From: Bryopsis sp. KO-2023
Taxonomy: Eukaryota; Chlorophyta; Ulvophyceae; Bryopsidales; Bryopsidaceae
Length of the DNA stretch: 64,000 nucleotides
Direction: 5' to 3'
NCBI GenBank assembly: GCA_030272585.1
Contig: BSYQ01000014.1
Coordinates: 682,001-746,000, forward strand
Below the pieces are notes generated by a model, which was given only the letters and a program-made list of their open reading frames with translations, did not search any database and was not told the origin of the DNA. Below, piece after piece: positions 9,709 through 19,700 of the stretch (positions are counted from its first letter, which is position 1; each line of letters starts with the position of its first letter). Position numbers and translations under genes: made by a program.

Positions 9709-10417
9709 TTCACGATCACGATCACCGATCAGCCAAAAATGAAAAAAAAAAAAAAAAAAACCGATCATTGCTAAAATCGGTTCTAGGACGCAGTTATGAT
9801 GTCGGATTACTGCTGTGACCTAATATTACCTTAGTTTTGGAAGATCGATCAGATCCATAGTATGCCTGTAAGGGGCTGAAACCCAGTCCCCTGAGAAAGT
9901 AAACAGATCAGGTGGCAGGTTTCCCTGAAACTCTGCCTCACACTGGATAACAGTCTCTACGTCTGATTCTGCTTCACTTCCACTACTCTCCACTGTCACA
10001 GGTTTCCCAAAACTCATGCAGCACACTTCTGCAGAAAGCCACTACAACACCGGCTAATTCCGACTAACCAAGAAGCCTTGCGCAAAACCTGCGTCTTCTA
10101 GATCTGCGCCGCCGCGCCTACTCTGATTAACCTAGAAAACTTGCGCAAACCTGCGTCTTCTAGACCCTGCGCCGCTGCGCCTACTCAAACCTGCACTCAG
10201 GCAGTACTGCGATTTCGACCTTTTAGAAAGCTGCGCCTGCCTGCGCCAAACCTTTCTGGGATCTCTCTGAAAGCTGCGCCTATCTGCGCTGAACCTTTCT
10301 GCGACCTCTCCTTTGAAAGCTGCGCCTGCCTGCGCTACCTTTCACCAGAACTTCGTTCTCTCCTTTGCTTCCTCCTGAAGCCTTTCAGGAACGCTGCGAT
10401 CTTGTCGCCAGCCCTGA

Positions 10418-10429
10418 GCTCCGAAACCA
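10418..10429 (-). promoter_or_regulatory. Primer-binding site of element C
   Basis: Next to the 5' LTR (one base between) the minus strand reads TGGTTTCGGAGC. This matches a tRNA whose 3' end is GCUCCGAAACCA. The same 12-mer follows the 5' LTRs of A and B. Confidence 0.75.
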
Positions 10430-10430
10430 A

Positions 10431-10893
10431 TGTAAAGACTGCGCTGTAGACTGCGACTCTGAAGCAGTCTGCCAGCCTGAAACAACAGCCTAGAAGGCTG
10501 CAACAAGTTCTGACACGAGAGAGCGGGAGAGAGAGGGTGTTCAACCCCAAAATCGAGTTACAAGAATACCCTGAGGTGCTGCCCAAATACCCTAGGCTGC
10601 ACCTCTGATCCAAACTGATCGTTCAAGGTCCTATCCATCAACATGACCTGACAGTCTGCCTCAGTGTCAGGTCCCCTGTCTGAAACCTTCTGAGCTGCCA
10701 GCCCTGCAGAAAAGCGTCTGCTGAGCTGTCAGCCCCCATTCACAGATCTAAGGGTTCCGCCCTGCTGCAGCAAACCGGCTGCAGCATTGCTGGTTCCCTA
10801 GAACTGCAGGCCTGTCAGTTCCCCTGAACTGCAGGTCTGCCAGTTCCCTGAACTGAGGATCTGACAGTTCCCCTGAACTGTAGAATCCTTACA
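10431..10893 (-). repeat. Element C 5' LTR
   Basis: 463 bp, the same as 349-811 by eye. The right flank is the TSD GTCGT at 10,894-10,898. It should carry the promoter of C, reading to lower coordinates. Confidence 0.95.
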
Positions 10894-11135
10894 GTCGTCG
10901 ATCCCATTGGGGACGTCCATAATCCTGTACTCGAGAGTGAGAAGGAGAAGGTGCCAGAGAAAGATTGCGTATCTGGGATGCGACTCTTGAATACGGAATT
11001 TCATCGTTTGCAAGAAGCAAGTAGAGAGTTTACTTTGGACTCGTCTACAAACGATGTGAACTTTGCGTTGTGTAAAGAGTTTCGTACGGGAGAAAAATTT
11101 CTTGCAGCTTCGATGCTCCAGTCGAACGTTCTGCT
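10894..11135 (+). pseudogene. Element D: continuation of the gag/pol fragment after element C
   Basis: Begins with the second TSD copy and continues the frame that was open up to 348 (codons GTC GAT CCC ATT onward). It stays open to about 11,135 (..FRTGEKFLAASMLQ), where similarity to an element stops and an opposite-strand cellular gene fragment begins. I see no protease or RT motif in it. The part of D's pol from here to RNase H is missing. Confidence 0.6.
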
Positions 11136-11746
11136 CAGATCTAGATCAACCTCGTGCATGGTTGCAACCTCCTCTCTGAGCTGGTCCAGATGAGGCAATA
11201 GCTGGCGATCACGAAGGAGTTCTGCAAAAGACAGAATGTGAATGTGAGGGCAGAGAGAAAAACAACCTAATTTGAACCTGATGCTGGACTGCTCACCTGT
11301 AGGCACCATGTAGGGGTATTCCATGTCCCCCAGGTTGGTGCTCCCCTTCCTGGTCAGTCCTGGAGGTGTCACCTGAATGGAATCGAGTATCGGGTCGATG
11401 CGCCTTTCAGGGGGGTTGCCCGCTCGGTACGTTCGCAAGAAAAGTTCGTCTTCGCTTCCCGCAGCGCTGTCCAGGGCGGATGCAGCTTTCCAGAACAGAG
11501 CCTAGGAAGACAAGTAACAGTAACCCTAAGTCAAAACAATCGAAACAGAAACAGTGCAGCAGATAGCAGGCAGCATACACTTACATTTTCAAGACCAAAA
11601 TAGGTGTTCAGCGACGTTAAATGCCGGAACACCACCTCGGCGGCATCCCGATCAACCACCGTCCCGGGCTGGAACAGGTCTGTTCGGTTTTGGAGCCTGT
11701 TCCGGAGCCTCACGACATACTGCCGTGCTTTGAGTTCCACGTACAT
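11136..11746 (-). pseudogene. Fragment of an unrecognised multi-exon cellular gene
   Basis: Three exons on the minus strand with phase-consistent splicing: 11,746-11,585 (ATG start, donor GTAAGT), 11,501-11,297 (acceptor CCTAG, donor GTGAGC) and 11,221 down to about 11,136 (acceptor TTTTGCAG). The predicted N-terminus begins MYVELKARQYVVRLRNRL and continues with a Pro/Thr segment and a Leu/Glu-rich helix (LLPHLDQLREEVATM). The third exon stops at the junction with element D, so the 3' end is lost. I do not recognise the family. Kept introns mean it moved as DNA, not as a reverse-transcribed copy. Capture by the neighbouring transposon, or filler in a deletion junction, would both explain its position. 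Confidence 0.55.
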
Positions 11747-11876
11747 CGCAATCGATCAGCACTGCAGGCGAGACAACAACAAGATACCACGATACAAAGG
11801 CGCACGGTGCGGTGAAGTCGAACAGGGAGCGAAGTCGATATATTCGGGACAGTACGGCAGAACTGACTAACTTTGG

Positions 11877-12276
11877 ATTTGATCGGAAGTGATGATCGGT
11901 GCAAAAGTCGGTTTTTGATTTCTTGGACCGATCATAATCGGAATTTGAAACCAAATCCCGATCAACCGACCATGATCGGAGCTGATCGGATCAACGGCCG
12001 ATCAATCGGCGTTTCACCGATCGACCGATCACGTGCCGACAGGACGCGGTGCTTGATCGTGATCGTGATCGTGATCGGAGCAACCGATTAGATCGATAAT
12101 CGGAAGCCCGATCCCGATCACGATCATCGATCATGATCGGTAAAAAAAAAACAAAAAAAACCCGATCATTTTTAGAATCATGTGGAACGAGATCGTGTCA
12201 GGTCAGATCAGTGAAACGACCTGTCTTGACATCGAAACTGGACGGCCGATCATTTCCGATCACGTCCATAGTATGG
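11877..12276. mobile_element. Partial second copy of the Tn1 family (right end only)
   Basis: GATCGG-rich sequence with the same internal block as Tn1 (GCCGACAGG.CG, then GCTTGATCGTGATC), an A-rich run followed by CCGATCATT, and a right end CCATAGTATG at 12,267-12,276. Directly after it the sequence GCCGTGGTACATGCTCTG resumes the RNase H frame of element D (AVVHALK). I found neither a matching left end CATACTATGG nor a left copy of GCCGTGGT, so the left end is lost. Confidence 0.6.
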
Positions 12277-14039
12277 CCGTGGTACATGCTCTGAAGTTGT
12301 GGCGTTGCTACTTGGATGTGCGTATGTTCAAGGTGGTGTGTGATCATCAGCCTAATACATATTTCCATTCCCAAGAAACTCTTTCACGGAGATCGGCACG
12401 TTGGCTCGAAGTCCTTCAGGGTTTTCGGTTCGAGTGGGAATACAGGCCGGGTCGGACGAACGTGACAGATCCCTTGTCACGATATCCGTCGTATTCTCAG
12501 CAGATCGGAATACTCTCGGAGCTGGGAGGTGGCCAGAAACGACCAACTTGGAAAGGGGATCCGTCCTCGCCCCGGACCGGTACGTCGGTGCTTTGTGATC
12601 GAATTCTTGAGGGGTTGGCACAAGATGAGTGGTTTGAAACCAGTGAGGTCGCCGCTCATGGTTGTCATTATGACTCAGGCTTGTGTTGGAATGGGGCACG
12701 TGTAGTGGTACCTGATTGGGATGGCTTAAGGCAAGAGATCCTGATTGGAAGTCATGAAAGTGTGTATGCCGGACACTTTGGGATCCGCAAGACTCGAAGG
12801 GCAATTCTGAAACACTTTTGGTGGCCTGGCGTTGAGGGTGATATCGCAAACTTTGTGAAAGGATGTGATTCGTGTCAGAGGAATAAGCACCGACGCGGCA
12901 AGGTGCCAGGTCCTCTACAACCCTTACTTATACCGGATGGTAGATGGGAATCAGTATCCATGGATTTGATTACTGATTTGCCTAAGTCGGGTCCAAATAG
13001 ATTCGATGCCATCATTGTCTTTGTAGACAGACTCACAAAGATGGTTCGATGTGTTGCTACACATACGACTTGTGATGCGGTTGAAACGGCGAGGCTGTTC
13101 GTTGGTGAGGTCTTCCGTTCGCACGGACTTCCTAAGACTCTCATCAGTGACAGGGATACAAGGTGGACGTCGAAATTCTTCAAGGAATTGTGTCGTACCT
13201 TGGGAGTCAATCGGGCGTTATCGACGGCTTTCCATCCACAGACTGATGGTCAGACCGAAGCGATGAATAGGGTCCTCGAGGATACCCTGAGACATTTCGT
13301 TGGACCGCGCCAGAATGATTGGAGTGATTTGTTACCAGTGGTGGAATTTGCAATGAATAATTCCAAGTCAATGGCCACTGATGAGACGCCGTTCTTCTTG
13401 AACTACGGTAGAGATCCGTGGACGCCGTTGACGGTGCAACTCCCTACCAGAGGATCAGGTGATCAAGGTGGGACGAGTAAGACCCAAGTGGGGGTACCGG
13501 CGGTGAAGAAGATGACTGAGGACATTCGCGAGGCGATTGTCAGGGCAAAGCGGTGTTTGGAAGCGGCTCAGCAAAGGATGAAATCTTATACTGATGCGCG
13601 CAGACGTCCGGTAGATGTTCAAGTGGGAGATATGGTCTTGCTGGATGCTAGACATATTAAACTGAAATATCCCGGCAGGAGGAAGTTGTTGCCACGATGG
13701 TTGGGTCCTTTCCGCGTTTTGGAAGGTGTCCAAAAGCGAAGGTCGATGGCCGAACAGGTTGCATTCCGGCTGGAACTGCCTGAGTCACTTCCGATCCACC
13801 CGGTCTTTCATGCTTCACTTCTAAAGAGGTATTGGAAGCATGGCAACCTCCGCCACCTCCAATTGAGATTGAGGGTGAGCTTGAATATGAGGTTGAGAAA
13901 CTCCTCGACTACCGAGAGGTAAAGATAGGTCGACGAGCAGTCATGGGCTGCTTATGTGTGCACAGGGGTCTCAGCCCATGTCTGTCGACGAGTAATCCCG
14001 CAATACTTGGTGAAGTGGTTGGGATCTCGCATGAGCATA
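12277..14039 (+). pseudogene. pol: Element D: RNase H end, integrase and broken chromodomain
   Basis: Decayed 3' half of a gypsy pol. Visible are the RNase H C-terminal part (CDHQPNTYFHSQ), the integrase HHCC finger (HESVYAGHFG ... CDSCQRNK), the DDE core ([33 protein letters not shown]) and the start of a chromodomain (LEYEVEKLLDYRE). A one-base shift near 13,830 moves the frame before PPPPPIEIEGE. A 46-bp hairpin insertion at 13,938-13,983 shifts it again. The chromodomain (QYLVKWLGSRMSI) is cut at 14,039 by element A and resumes at 32,889. At least three independent lesions make it non-functional. Confidence 0.85.
13929..13992. mobile_element. 46-bp hairpin insertion with 9-bp target duplication in D's chromodomain
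   Basis: GTCGACGAG occurs at 13,929-13,937 and 13,984-13,992. The 46 bases between them fold back: AGTCATGGGCTG near the left end and CAGCCCATGTCT at the right end match at 11 of 12 positions. Leaving out one repeat and the 46 bases gives an uninterrupted chromodomain frame, so this is an insertion. A 9-bp TSD is typical of Mutator-like elements; this would be a very small remnant. Confidence 0.65.
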
Positions 14040-14218
14040 TGATATGAACCTCTGACTCATCAGTCCGTCCAGAAGTTACAGCTGGACGGGGACGGTTCGA
14101 GATGTGAGATCTCGTACCGTCCCAGAGGCCATATAACGCAGCCTAGCCTTCCCACCTCAGTTCTATCCTTTCGCAGTTAAACTATTGTCTCCCCAATTGT
14201 GACCTCACGTTCATATCA
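14040..14218 (+). repeat. Element A 5' LTR
   Basis: 179 bp. Contains GGCCATATAACGCAG, a possible TATA-like element. Matches 32,707-32,883 except for a few substitutions and the segment TCTCCCCAATTGTG versus TCTCGGTCTGTG. Confidence 0.93.
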
Positions 14219-14220
14219 AC

Positions 14221-14232
14221 TGGTTTCGGAGC
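14221..14232 (+). promoter_or_regulatory. Primer-binding site of element A
   Basis: TGGTTTCGGAGC begins two bases after the 5' LTR, identical to the sites of B and C. Confidence 0.75.
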
Positions 14233-14250
14233 TAAACTTTCCCTACCCGT

Positions 14251-14451
14251 ATGAACGCGGCATCCCAAACGAACCAGAAGCCGGAAGATTTTGGAGCAGC
14301 TTTGGCGGGGCCGTATTGGAAGACAGCAGTATACAGACAGTACGCTTTCTGGACCTCTAACAAAGATTGCGACTACGCAGAAAGCACAGCCTCGAACGAC
14401 CCACAGGACAAACCGACCAAGGACGACGAACCGGCCGAGAACGACGAATGA
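14251..14451 (+). CDS. Element A small leader ORF (66 aa) ending in an ATGA overlap with gag
   Basis: A 66-codon frame with an ATG start, rich in Asp, Glu, Asn and Thr, ending TGA at 14,449-14,451. The gag ATG is at 14,448, so stop and start overlap as ATGA. I do not recognise the peptide. The overlap suggests that ribosomes could end here and restart on gag; that is inference. It may simply be an upstream ORF without a protein function. Confidence 0.4.
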   Translation: MNAASQTNQKPEDFGAALAGPYWKTAVYRQYAFWTSNKDCDYAESTASNDPQDKPTKDDEPAENDE

Positions 14452-16643
14452 ACCACGGGGAGTTGCAACCGTACCAGGTCGTTCAGGCCGAGGATGGGTC
14501 TTCGGACGCCATGTCTCTCGCCACGGCCGAGGACGCGTTGCCCCACGGCAATATGTACGTCCAGCAGAACGTCCAGCACTTCAACAATATCCACCACAAC
14601 GTCCAGGTCGACGTGGAGCACCGGGTGGACGAGCGGCTCAACCAGATCCAGGTCGATGCAGGAGCCTGGGCCGAGAATACGCACGAAGGCCTGAAAGAAG
14701 CGCTCGACCAGATCAGATACGAGAACGCGGTCCTACAAGAAGAGGCCGAGCAGCGGCATCAAGCTCAGCTCGCGCAGCAACGGGCCGAGTTCAACCAGCG
14801 CTTGGAAGATCAGCGCCGCGATCTGGGCCGGCTCACTACCGAGGCCGAACATCGACTCCATCTGTCCCAGCAACGTGCTGTGACCAAAGCCGAAGTCGAG
14901 GTACAACGTGCGGCGGCCAAAGCCGAGCAAGATCTACGGGTCCTGGACGCAGTTACCGAGCGATTGGACCGAGAGTTGCTTTCTACCCGCACTGCGGTGG
15001 CCGAAGTGGACGAGAAGGTGAAGATGGACGACAAGAACCACGGCCAGAAGTTCGAAGAGCTGGTCGAGTTGTGGTCCAAGCAGGCTGTACCCGTACCGCC
15101 TCAAGCGAATGTTCCAGCCATGATGGCAGGGTCACAGACTCAGACTGTGAGCCCTCAAACAGGGACTACGGGGCAGCTGGACCAAGCCGTCCAAATACCA
15201 CCGTTCACGACCCAAGGACCACCCGTCGCACCAGTACCACTTATCGCACCACAACCCGCACCACGACCCGTCATACCAGTTCCCGGACCATCGAGACCAC
15301 CCATCGTACCAGCACCAGGACCACCACGACCACGCGCTCCACCTGTACCGAGGCCAGCCCCAAGACCATTGAACCTCGGAGGAACGCCGTCACAGCCAGT
15401 GCCAGTTCCAGTGCCAGTTCCCCAACCGTCCCTGCAGCCGGACCCGTTGAACTCCGCGGCCCAAGATCCATTCGCAGCAATGGGTTCGTATGCGTCCGTA
15501 GGCCAACAGGACCCGTCAGCCAGGCGACGAGGGAACCGCGGACAAGGAGCCGGCGCTCCAGGAGGAGGAGGCGGGGGCGGCGATGATCCGAACGATGACT
15601 ATGGAGGCTTCGGACCACCACACGGTTCAGGAGGTGGCAGTGGACCACCAGGTGGACCAGGGGGTGGCGGCGGTCCACCAGGGGGACCGGGCGGTGGGGG
15701 AATTCCACCTCATCTTCCTGTTCCACATAGAGGACCAGGTGATCCGGACGGCGACGATGGTGATGATGATGGTGATGGTGGACCAAATCGACGCCGTGAC
15801 CGCGGTGTTGGTCAAGTGTTACGTCAACTGAAACTTCAGATGCCGAAGCCGTTCTCAGGCGATCAGGACGTCGGACCAACCGAGTGGCTACTCCTGATGG
15901 CGCGTTGGCTTCGCGCACACGACATCGAGGAACACCACTGGCTACGCGTACTCAGTGCGCACACCAGCGGAGCCGCGAGTCGATGGATGAACCTCCAGGA
16001 GTTACGACTCGCTGAGGGACGACGTGCGCCATTTCAGAACTGGAACGCGTGGGCCGCTGAGCTCAGGCGTCAGTTCGAACCAACCACGGTCCAGGAACGC
16101 GCTCGCACGGAGTTACGTACCGTACGTCAGTCTGGTACGGTACACGATTATGTGCGGCGTTTCCAGGGCATATGCTTCAGGATACCCGAGATGACGGAGG
16201 CCGAGCAATTCTCTGCTTTCGTCAATGGTCTCCGTGAACCAATCCGGACCCAGGTGGCTGGACACGTACGACATTCCGTGGCCGACGCTGTGGAAATGGC
16301 CGAACGCCTTGATGGCGTCCGAGCACTTCACCCCCAAGGGCACAATCCTGGTCATGGACGCAGATGGGGCCGACGACCAGGCGCCAATCATCCTCGTGGG
16401 CACGGTGGCCAAAACCGAGATCGTGTGAATGCTCTCGGTGCAGGACGCGGATTCCAACGAGGACGGGGACGTGGAGGCGGACGATTTGGTGGCGGACGAG
16501 GTGGCGGTGGACGATTTGGAGGACGAAACAATGGGCAGCAACAAGGGCGAAATCGTACCATACAGTGTTTTTTGTGCAATCAACGCGGACATGGGATCAG
16601 GGAGTGTCCCAAATATGATGCCGCGAAGAAGGCGATAAACTGA
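14448..16643 (+). CDS. gag: Element A gag: coiled coil, Gly/Pro-rich linker, capsid, RGG box, CCHC (731 aa)
   Basis: Structural protein of element A. An N-terminal third (about 30-230) is rich in Glu, Gln and Arg and predicted to be a long coiled coil. A Pro-rich stretch follows (about 230-350), then a Gly/Asp-rich linker. The retrotrans_gag-like capsid domain starts at [14 protein letters not shown] and includes [12 protein letters not shown] and [17 protein letters not shown]. The C-terminus has an RGG/GRGG block and a knuckle [14 protein letters not shown]. Layout and several motifs match the gag of B (LKLQMPRAFNG), so the two are relatives. The ATG at 14,448 is the first in the frame. Another long frame over 14,291-15,586 is a composition shadow. 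Confidence 0.9.
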   Translation: MNHGELQPYQVVQAEDGSSDAMSLATAEDALPHGNMYVQQNVQHFNNIHHNVQVDVEHRVDERLNQIQVDAGAWAENTHEGLKEALDQIRYENAVLQEEAEQRHQAQLAQQRAEFNQRLEDQRRDLGRLTTEAEHRLHLSQQRAVTKAEVEVQRAAAKAEQDLRVLDAVTERLDRELLSTRTAVAEVDEKVKMDDKNHGQKFEELVELWSKQAVPVPPQANVPAMMAGSQTQTVSPQTGTTGQLDQAVQIPPFTTQGPPVAPVPLIAPQPAPRPVIPVPGPSRPPIVPAPGPPRPRAPPVPRPAPRPLNLGGTPSQPVPVPVPVPQPSLQPDPLNSAAQDPFAAMGSYASVGQQDPSARRRGNRGQGAGAPGGGGGGGDDPNDDYGGFGPPHGSGGGSGPPGGPGGGGGPPGGPGGGGIPPHLPVPHRGPGDPDGDDGDDDGDGGPNRRRDRGVGQVLRQLKLQMPKPFSGDQDVGPTEWLLLMARWLRAHDIEEHHWLRVLSAHTSGAASRWMNLQELRLAEGRRAPFQNWNAWAAELRRQFEPTTVQERARTELRTVRQSGTVHDYVRRFQGICFRIPEMTEAEQFSAFVNGLREPIRTQVAGHVRHSVADAVEMAERLDGVRALHPQGHNPGHGRRWGRRPGANHPRGHGGQNRDRVNALGAGRGFQRGRGRGGGRFGGGRGGGGRFGGRNNGQQQGRNRTIQCFLCNQRGHGIRECPKYDAAKKAIN

Positions 16644-16753
16644 CCGTCCGGGACGCTGCATCGTCAGTCCCGGACGGACGATACGACGATGCAAGCGGGA
16701 CGGCAGGAGGGGACCAGGGAATAAGGCAAAGATATGGGAGCAAACAAACAAAT

Positions 16754-19700
16754 ATGGACCATGAGGAACGACAAGACGATGACAATGATGAGTTAGACTT
16801 CGAGCAGCCAGAATGTCCCACAGGGACGCGGCAGAGACGAGCATGGACGCCGTCCGACTCCGAAGTACCGCCAATGGCGACAGAAGTTGCTACAGGCGAA
16901 GCGGACACGAGTGCACACCTGCAGACGTCTTCAAGTGGCGAGCAGGACGTATCCGATAGCGAAAATGGAATGGAACCCCATGACGATACGTCAACTGGGG
17001 ACAAGGGACGATCCGTACAGGACGACAATTTTGACTTTATGGGTCGAGCAGCCTGTGACGGACCCCAAGGGCGATTTACTGGGTTTGAGATCAAAATCAA
17101 AATAGGAGGGAGTCCACTAATCGCGTATGTGGACTCCGGCAGTTGGGAAAATTATGTAAGTGGACGAGTTCAAGCGGAGCTGGACCTCAAGATGGACGGA
17201 GCCAACACCAAACGACTCGTGATGGCGGACGGGACGGAGCGACGTACGCTGGGGCGCATTACGGGGGCGAAGTTCCGGAGTGGCGAAACGCAGTTCCGCT
17301 CGGACTTCGATGTCTTCCCGAACATGGCGTACGACGTCATTCTTGGCCTTCCTTGGCTAGTAGCAGAGAACCCCACACTGGACTTCCGACATCGTACCAT
17401 CAGCGTCAAGCGCGGACAAGCTACCCTCACACTTCCGCTGAAATTTTCAGTGCGGCCCAAGCCGGCACAGGTGTTGAGTGTGGGAGCCGCCATACCCACT
17501 TCGTCATCACTCATTCTACGGGATATGCAGCGAGGCGAATGTGAAGCCGTAATGGTGGTAGTAAACGATGTTGACGACGAAGATGATGCTAACCAACCCG
17601 GACCAGAGCCAAAAGCAACCAGTACCAAGAAAGACGTTCACGACAGTGATGATGTGGCCAAAGTTTTACGCCCGGACCAGCCGGACGGGATCCAGCGACT
17701 CCTCAACATGTACCGACGAGTCTTCGCGTCTGACTTGCCAAAAGGCACGCCGCCGATAAGAAACGGGCACGAATTCGAGATTGAACTCGAACCAGGGACG
17801 AAACCGATATTTCGACCAATGTACAAACTCTCGCCAGCGGAACTGGCGGAAGTGAAGAAGCAGACCGAGTACATGCTCGACCGAGAAATTATCCGGCCGT
17901 CGAAGAGCCCCTGGGGAGCCCCCATCTTATTTGCGGCCAAGAAGGACGGGGGGTTGCGGTTCTGCATCGATTACCGATGGCTGAACCAAAAGACCGTGAA
18001 GAACCGCTACCCCCTGCCCTTGCCGGACGAGTTGCTCGACAGGTTCCAAGGCGCACGGGTGTTTAGTCGACTCGACCTCCGTTCGGGTTACTGGCAGATG
18101 CCAATCCGAACGGAGGACCAATCAAAAACTGCGTTTCGGACGCGGTACGGGCACTACGAATATAAGGTAGTCCCGTTCGGGTTGACAAACGCTCCGCCCC
18201 AGTTTATGTCAATGATTAATGACATATTCCGGGACTTCCATGACCAGTTCCTCGTCGTGTTCCTGGACGACCTAGTCGTCTATTCGAAAACGATGGAAGA
18301 ACACGAGGAGCATCTGAGACTCGTCCTGGAGAAGCTGCGGGAGCATGGACTGTTTGCGAAAGCGTCCAAGTGCGCATTCGCTGTGTCCGAGTTGGACTTC
18401 GTAGGGCACTGGGTCACTGCAAATGGCATTTCGCCGCATCGCAGTAAGACCTCCGCGGTCCGCGACTGGCAGCCGTTACAGAACGTGGCAGAAGTCAGGA
18501 GCTTCCTCGGCCTAGTATCCTACTACAGGCGTTTTATTCGGGAATACGCACGCATCGCGGCCCCGATTCAGATGTTGGTCAAGAAGGACGTCGCATGGCA
18601 ATGGGGTCCTCCTCAGCAGCAGGCGTTCGAGGAACTGAAGATGAAGCTCACCTCGGCCCCAGTTCTGAGGATCCCGGACCCAGCCAAGGCGTACACGGTC
18701 GTCACGGACGCGTCGGACATCGCGTTGGGTGCGACATTGATGCAGGAGGGGGACGACGGCCTCCAGCCCGTTGCTTTTCTCAGTCGCGGCCTCAACCCGG
18801 CCGAGAAGAAGTACTCGGCTTACGAGCGCGAACTACTCGGGATCTCGTACGCCCTGGCTCAGTGGCGTCACTATCTCGAGGGCGCTCCAGGAGGGGTCAC
18901 CGTCCTCACGGACCATCAGCCGGCTACCCACTTTCTCCAGCAAAAGGTGTTGTCTCGTACCCAGACACGATGGCTCGAGTATTTCCAGTCCATCATGCCA
19001 GTCATCAAGTACATCCCAGGACGAAGTAATGTGGTCGCGGACGCGCTTTCCAGGCGCACCCACATCTCGGCAATTTCGGAGGCCAAAATCTCGCCCGGGG
19101 AGGCTCAAGCTTGGCAGGATGCACTGGCGGAAGACCCTATTCTGAGCTCTATTCGGACCAAACTGCAGGCTGGTGGATCCGTTTCTGATTATTCCCTTAG
19201 TCAGGACGGGTTGCTTCTCTACACCAGTCCGAACCCAGGAGCACTACCAAAGGTGGTGGTGCCACGAACGAAACGCCAGGTGATTCTACACGATCACCAC
19301 GATATACCAATGGCCGGTCACCCTGGGGTGGCTCGTACGGCCGACTTGGTGAGCCGAAAGTACTGGTGGCGCGGATGGAGAAGGGCCGTGGACCATTACG
19401 TTCGAACATGCAGCACGTGCCAGGTGATGAAGACGGACAACGCCAAGGCGAAGGGGTTGCTGAACCCATTGCCCGTCCCCACCTACAAGTGGGAACAGGT
19501 CACCACGGACCTCATGACGGACCTTCCAGAGTCCCAGGGGTTCACGGCCGTGGCTGTATTCGTCGATAGGCTCACGAAGTTCTGCAAGTTCGTCCCGTGT
19601 TCCAAGGAAGTGACGGCCCAAGGATACGCTGACATGTTCTTCAAACATGTGTTCCCCACGTTCGGAATACCGAGCGTGATCATCTCGGACCGAGACCCGA

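Larger units (their letters stand above)
8359..9872. mobile_element. Tn1: GATCGG-rich non-autonomous DNA transposon with 8-bp TSD
   Basis: The element spans 8,367-9,864 (1,498 bp) with 13-bp terminal inverted repeats CATACTATGGATC / GATCCATAGTATG. The flanks are direct copies of CCTGTAAG at 8,359-8,366 and 9,865-9,872. An 8-bp TSD fits hAT or P superfamilies; the termini alone do not decide. The interior is dominated by GATCGG/CCGATC/GATCGTGATC words, a roughly 310-bp imperfect palindrome with tRNA-like arms, a second nested inverted-repeat unit at 9,243-9,708, and a poly-A run near 9,741. No transposase ORF is present. Confidence 0.85.
8026..10026 (-). pseudogene. Element C leader ORF, about 164 codons, split by Tn1
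   Basis: On the minus strand an open frame runs from an ATG at 10,026 to 9,865 and continues in phase from 8,358 to 8,026, the two parts being separated by Tn1 and one 8-bp TSD copy. The N-terminal part is acidic (SSGSEAESDVE). The second part is Pro-rich and then basic, with a small Cys pair in YYDCSDPQCPIY. It overlaps the start of gag by about 130 bases in another frame. I do not recognise it. It could be a true leader protein or a 5' gag extension; continuity across the insertion argues that it was open when Tn1 landed. Confidence 0.5.
349..10893 (-). mobile_element. Element C: full-length Ty3/gypsy chromovirus-type LTR retrotransposon, inserted in D
   Basis: A complete LTR retrotransposon lying on the minus strand. 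Two 463-bp LTRs (349-811 and 10,431-10,893) look identical by eye, begin TGTAAAG and end CTTACA, and are flanked by a 5-bp TSD GTCGT (344-348 and 10,894-10,898). In minus order it holds a leader ORF, gag, pol (protease, RT, RNase H, integrase, chromodomain) and a third ORF with a RING-like motif. A purine tract (GATGGGGAGGAA on the minus strand) directly precedes the 3' LTR. Without the 1,498-bp Tn1 insertion and one TSD copy it would be about 9.0 kb. Identical LTRs and open gag, pol and ORF3 point to a recent insertion. Confidence 0.95.

Noticed and set aside
14291..15586. 431-codon plus-strand frame overlapping the gag of element A
   Set aside because: Arg/Thr/Ser-rich low-complexity translation of the GC-rich, Pro/Gly-rich gag region in another frame; no ATG context or motif, while the gag frame has clear domains.
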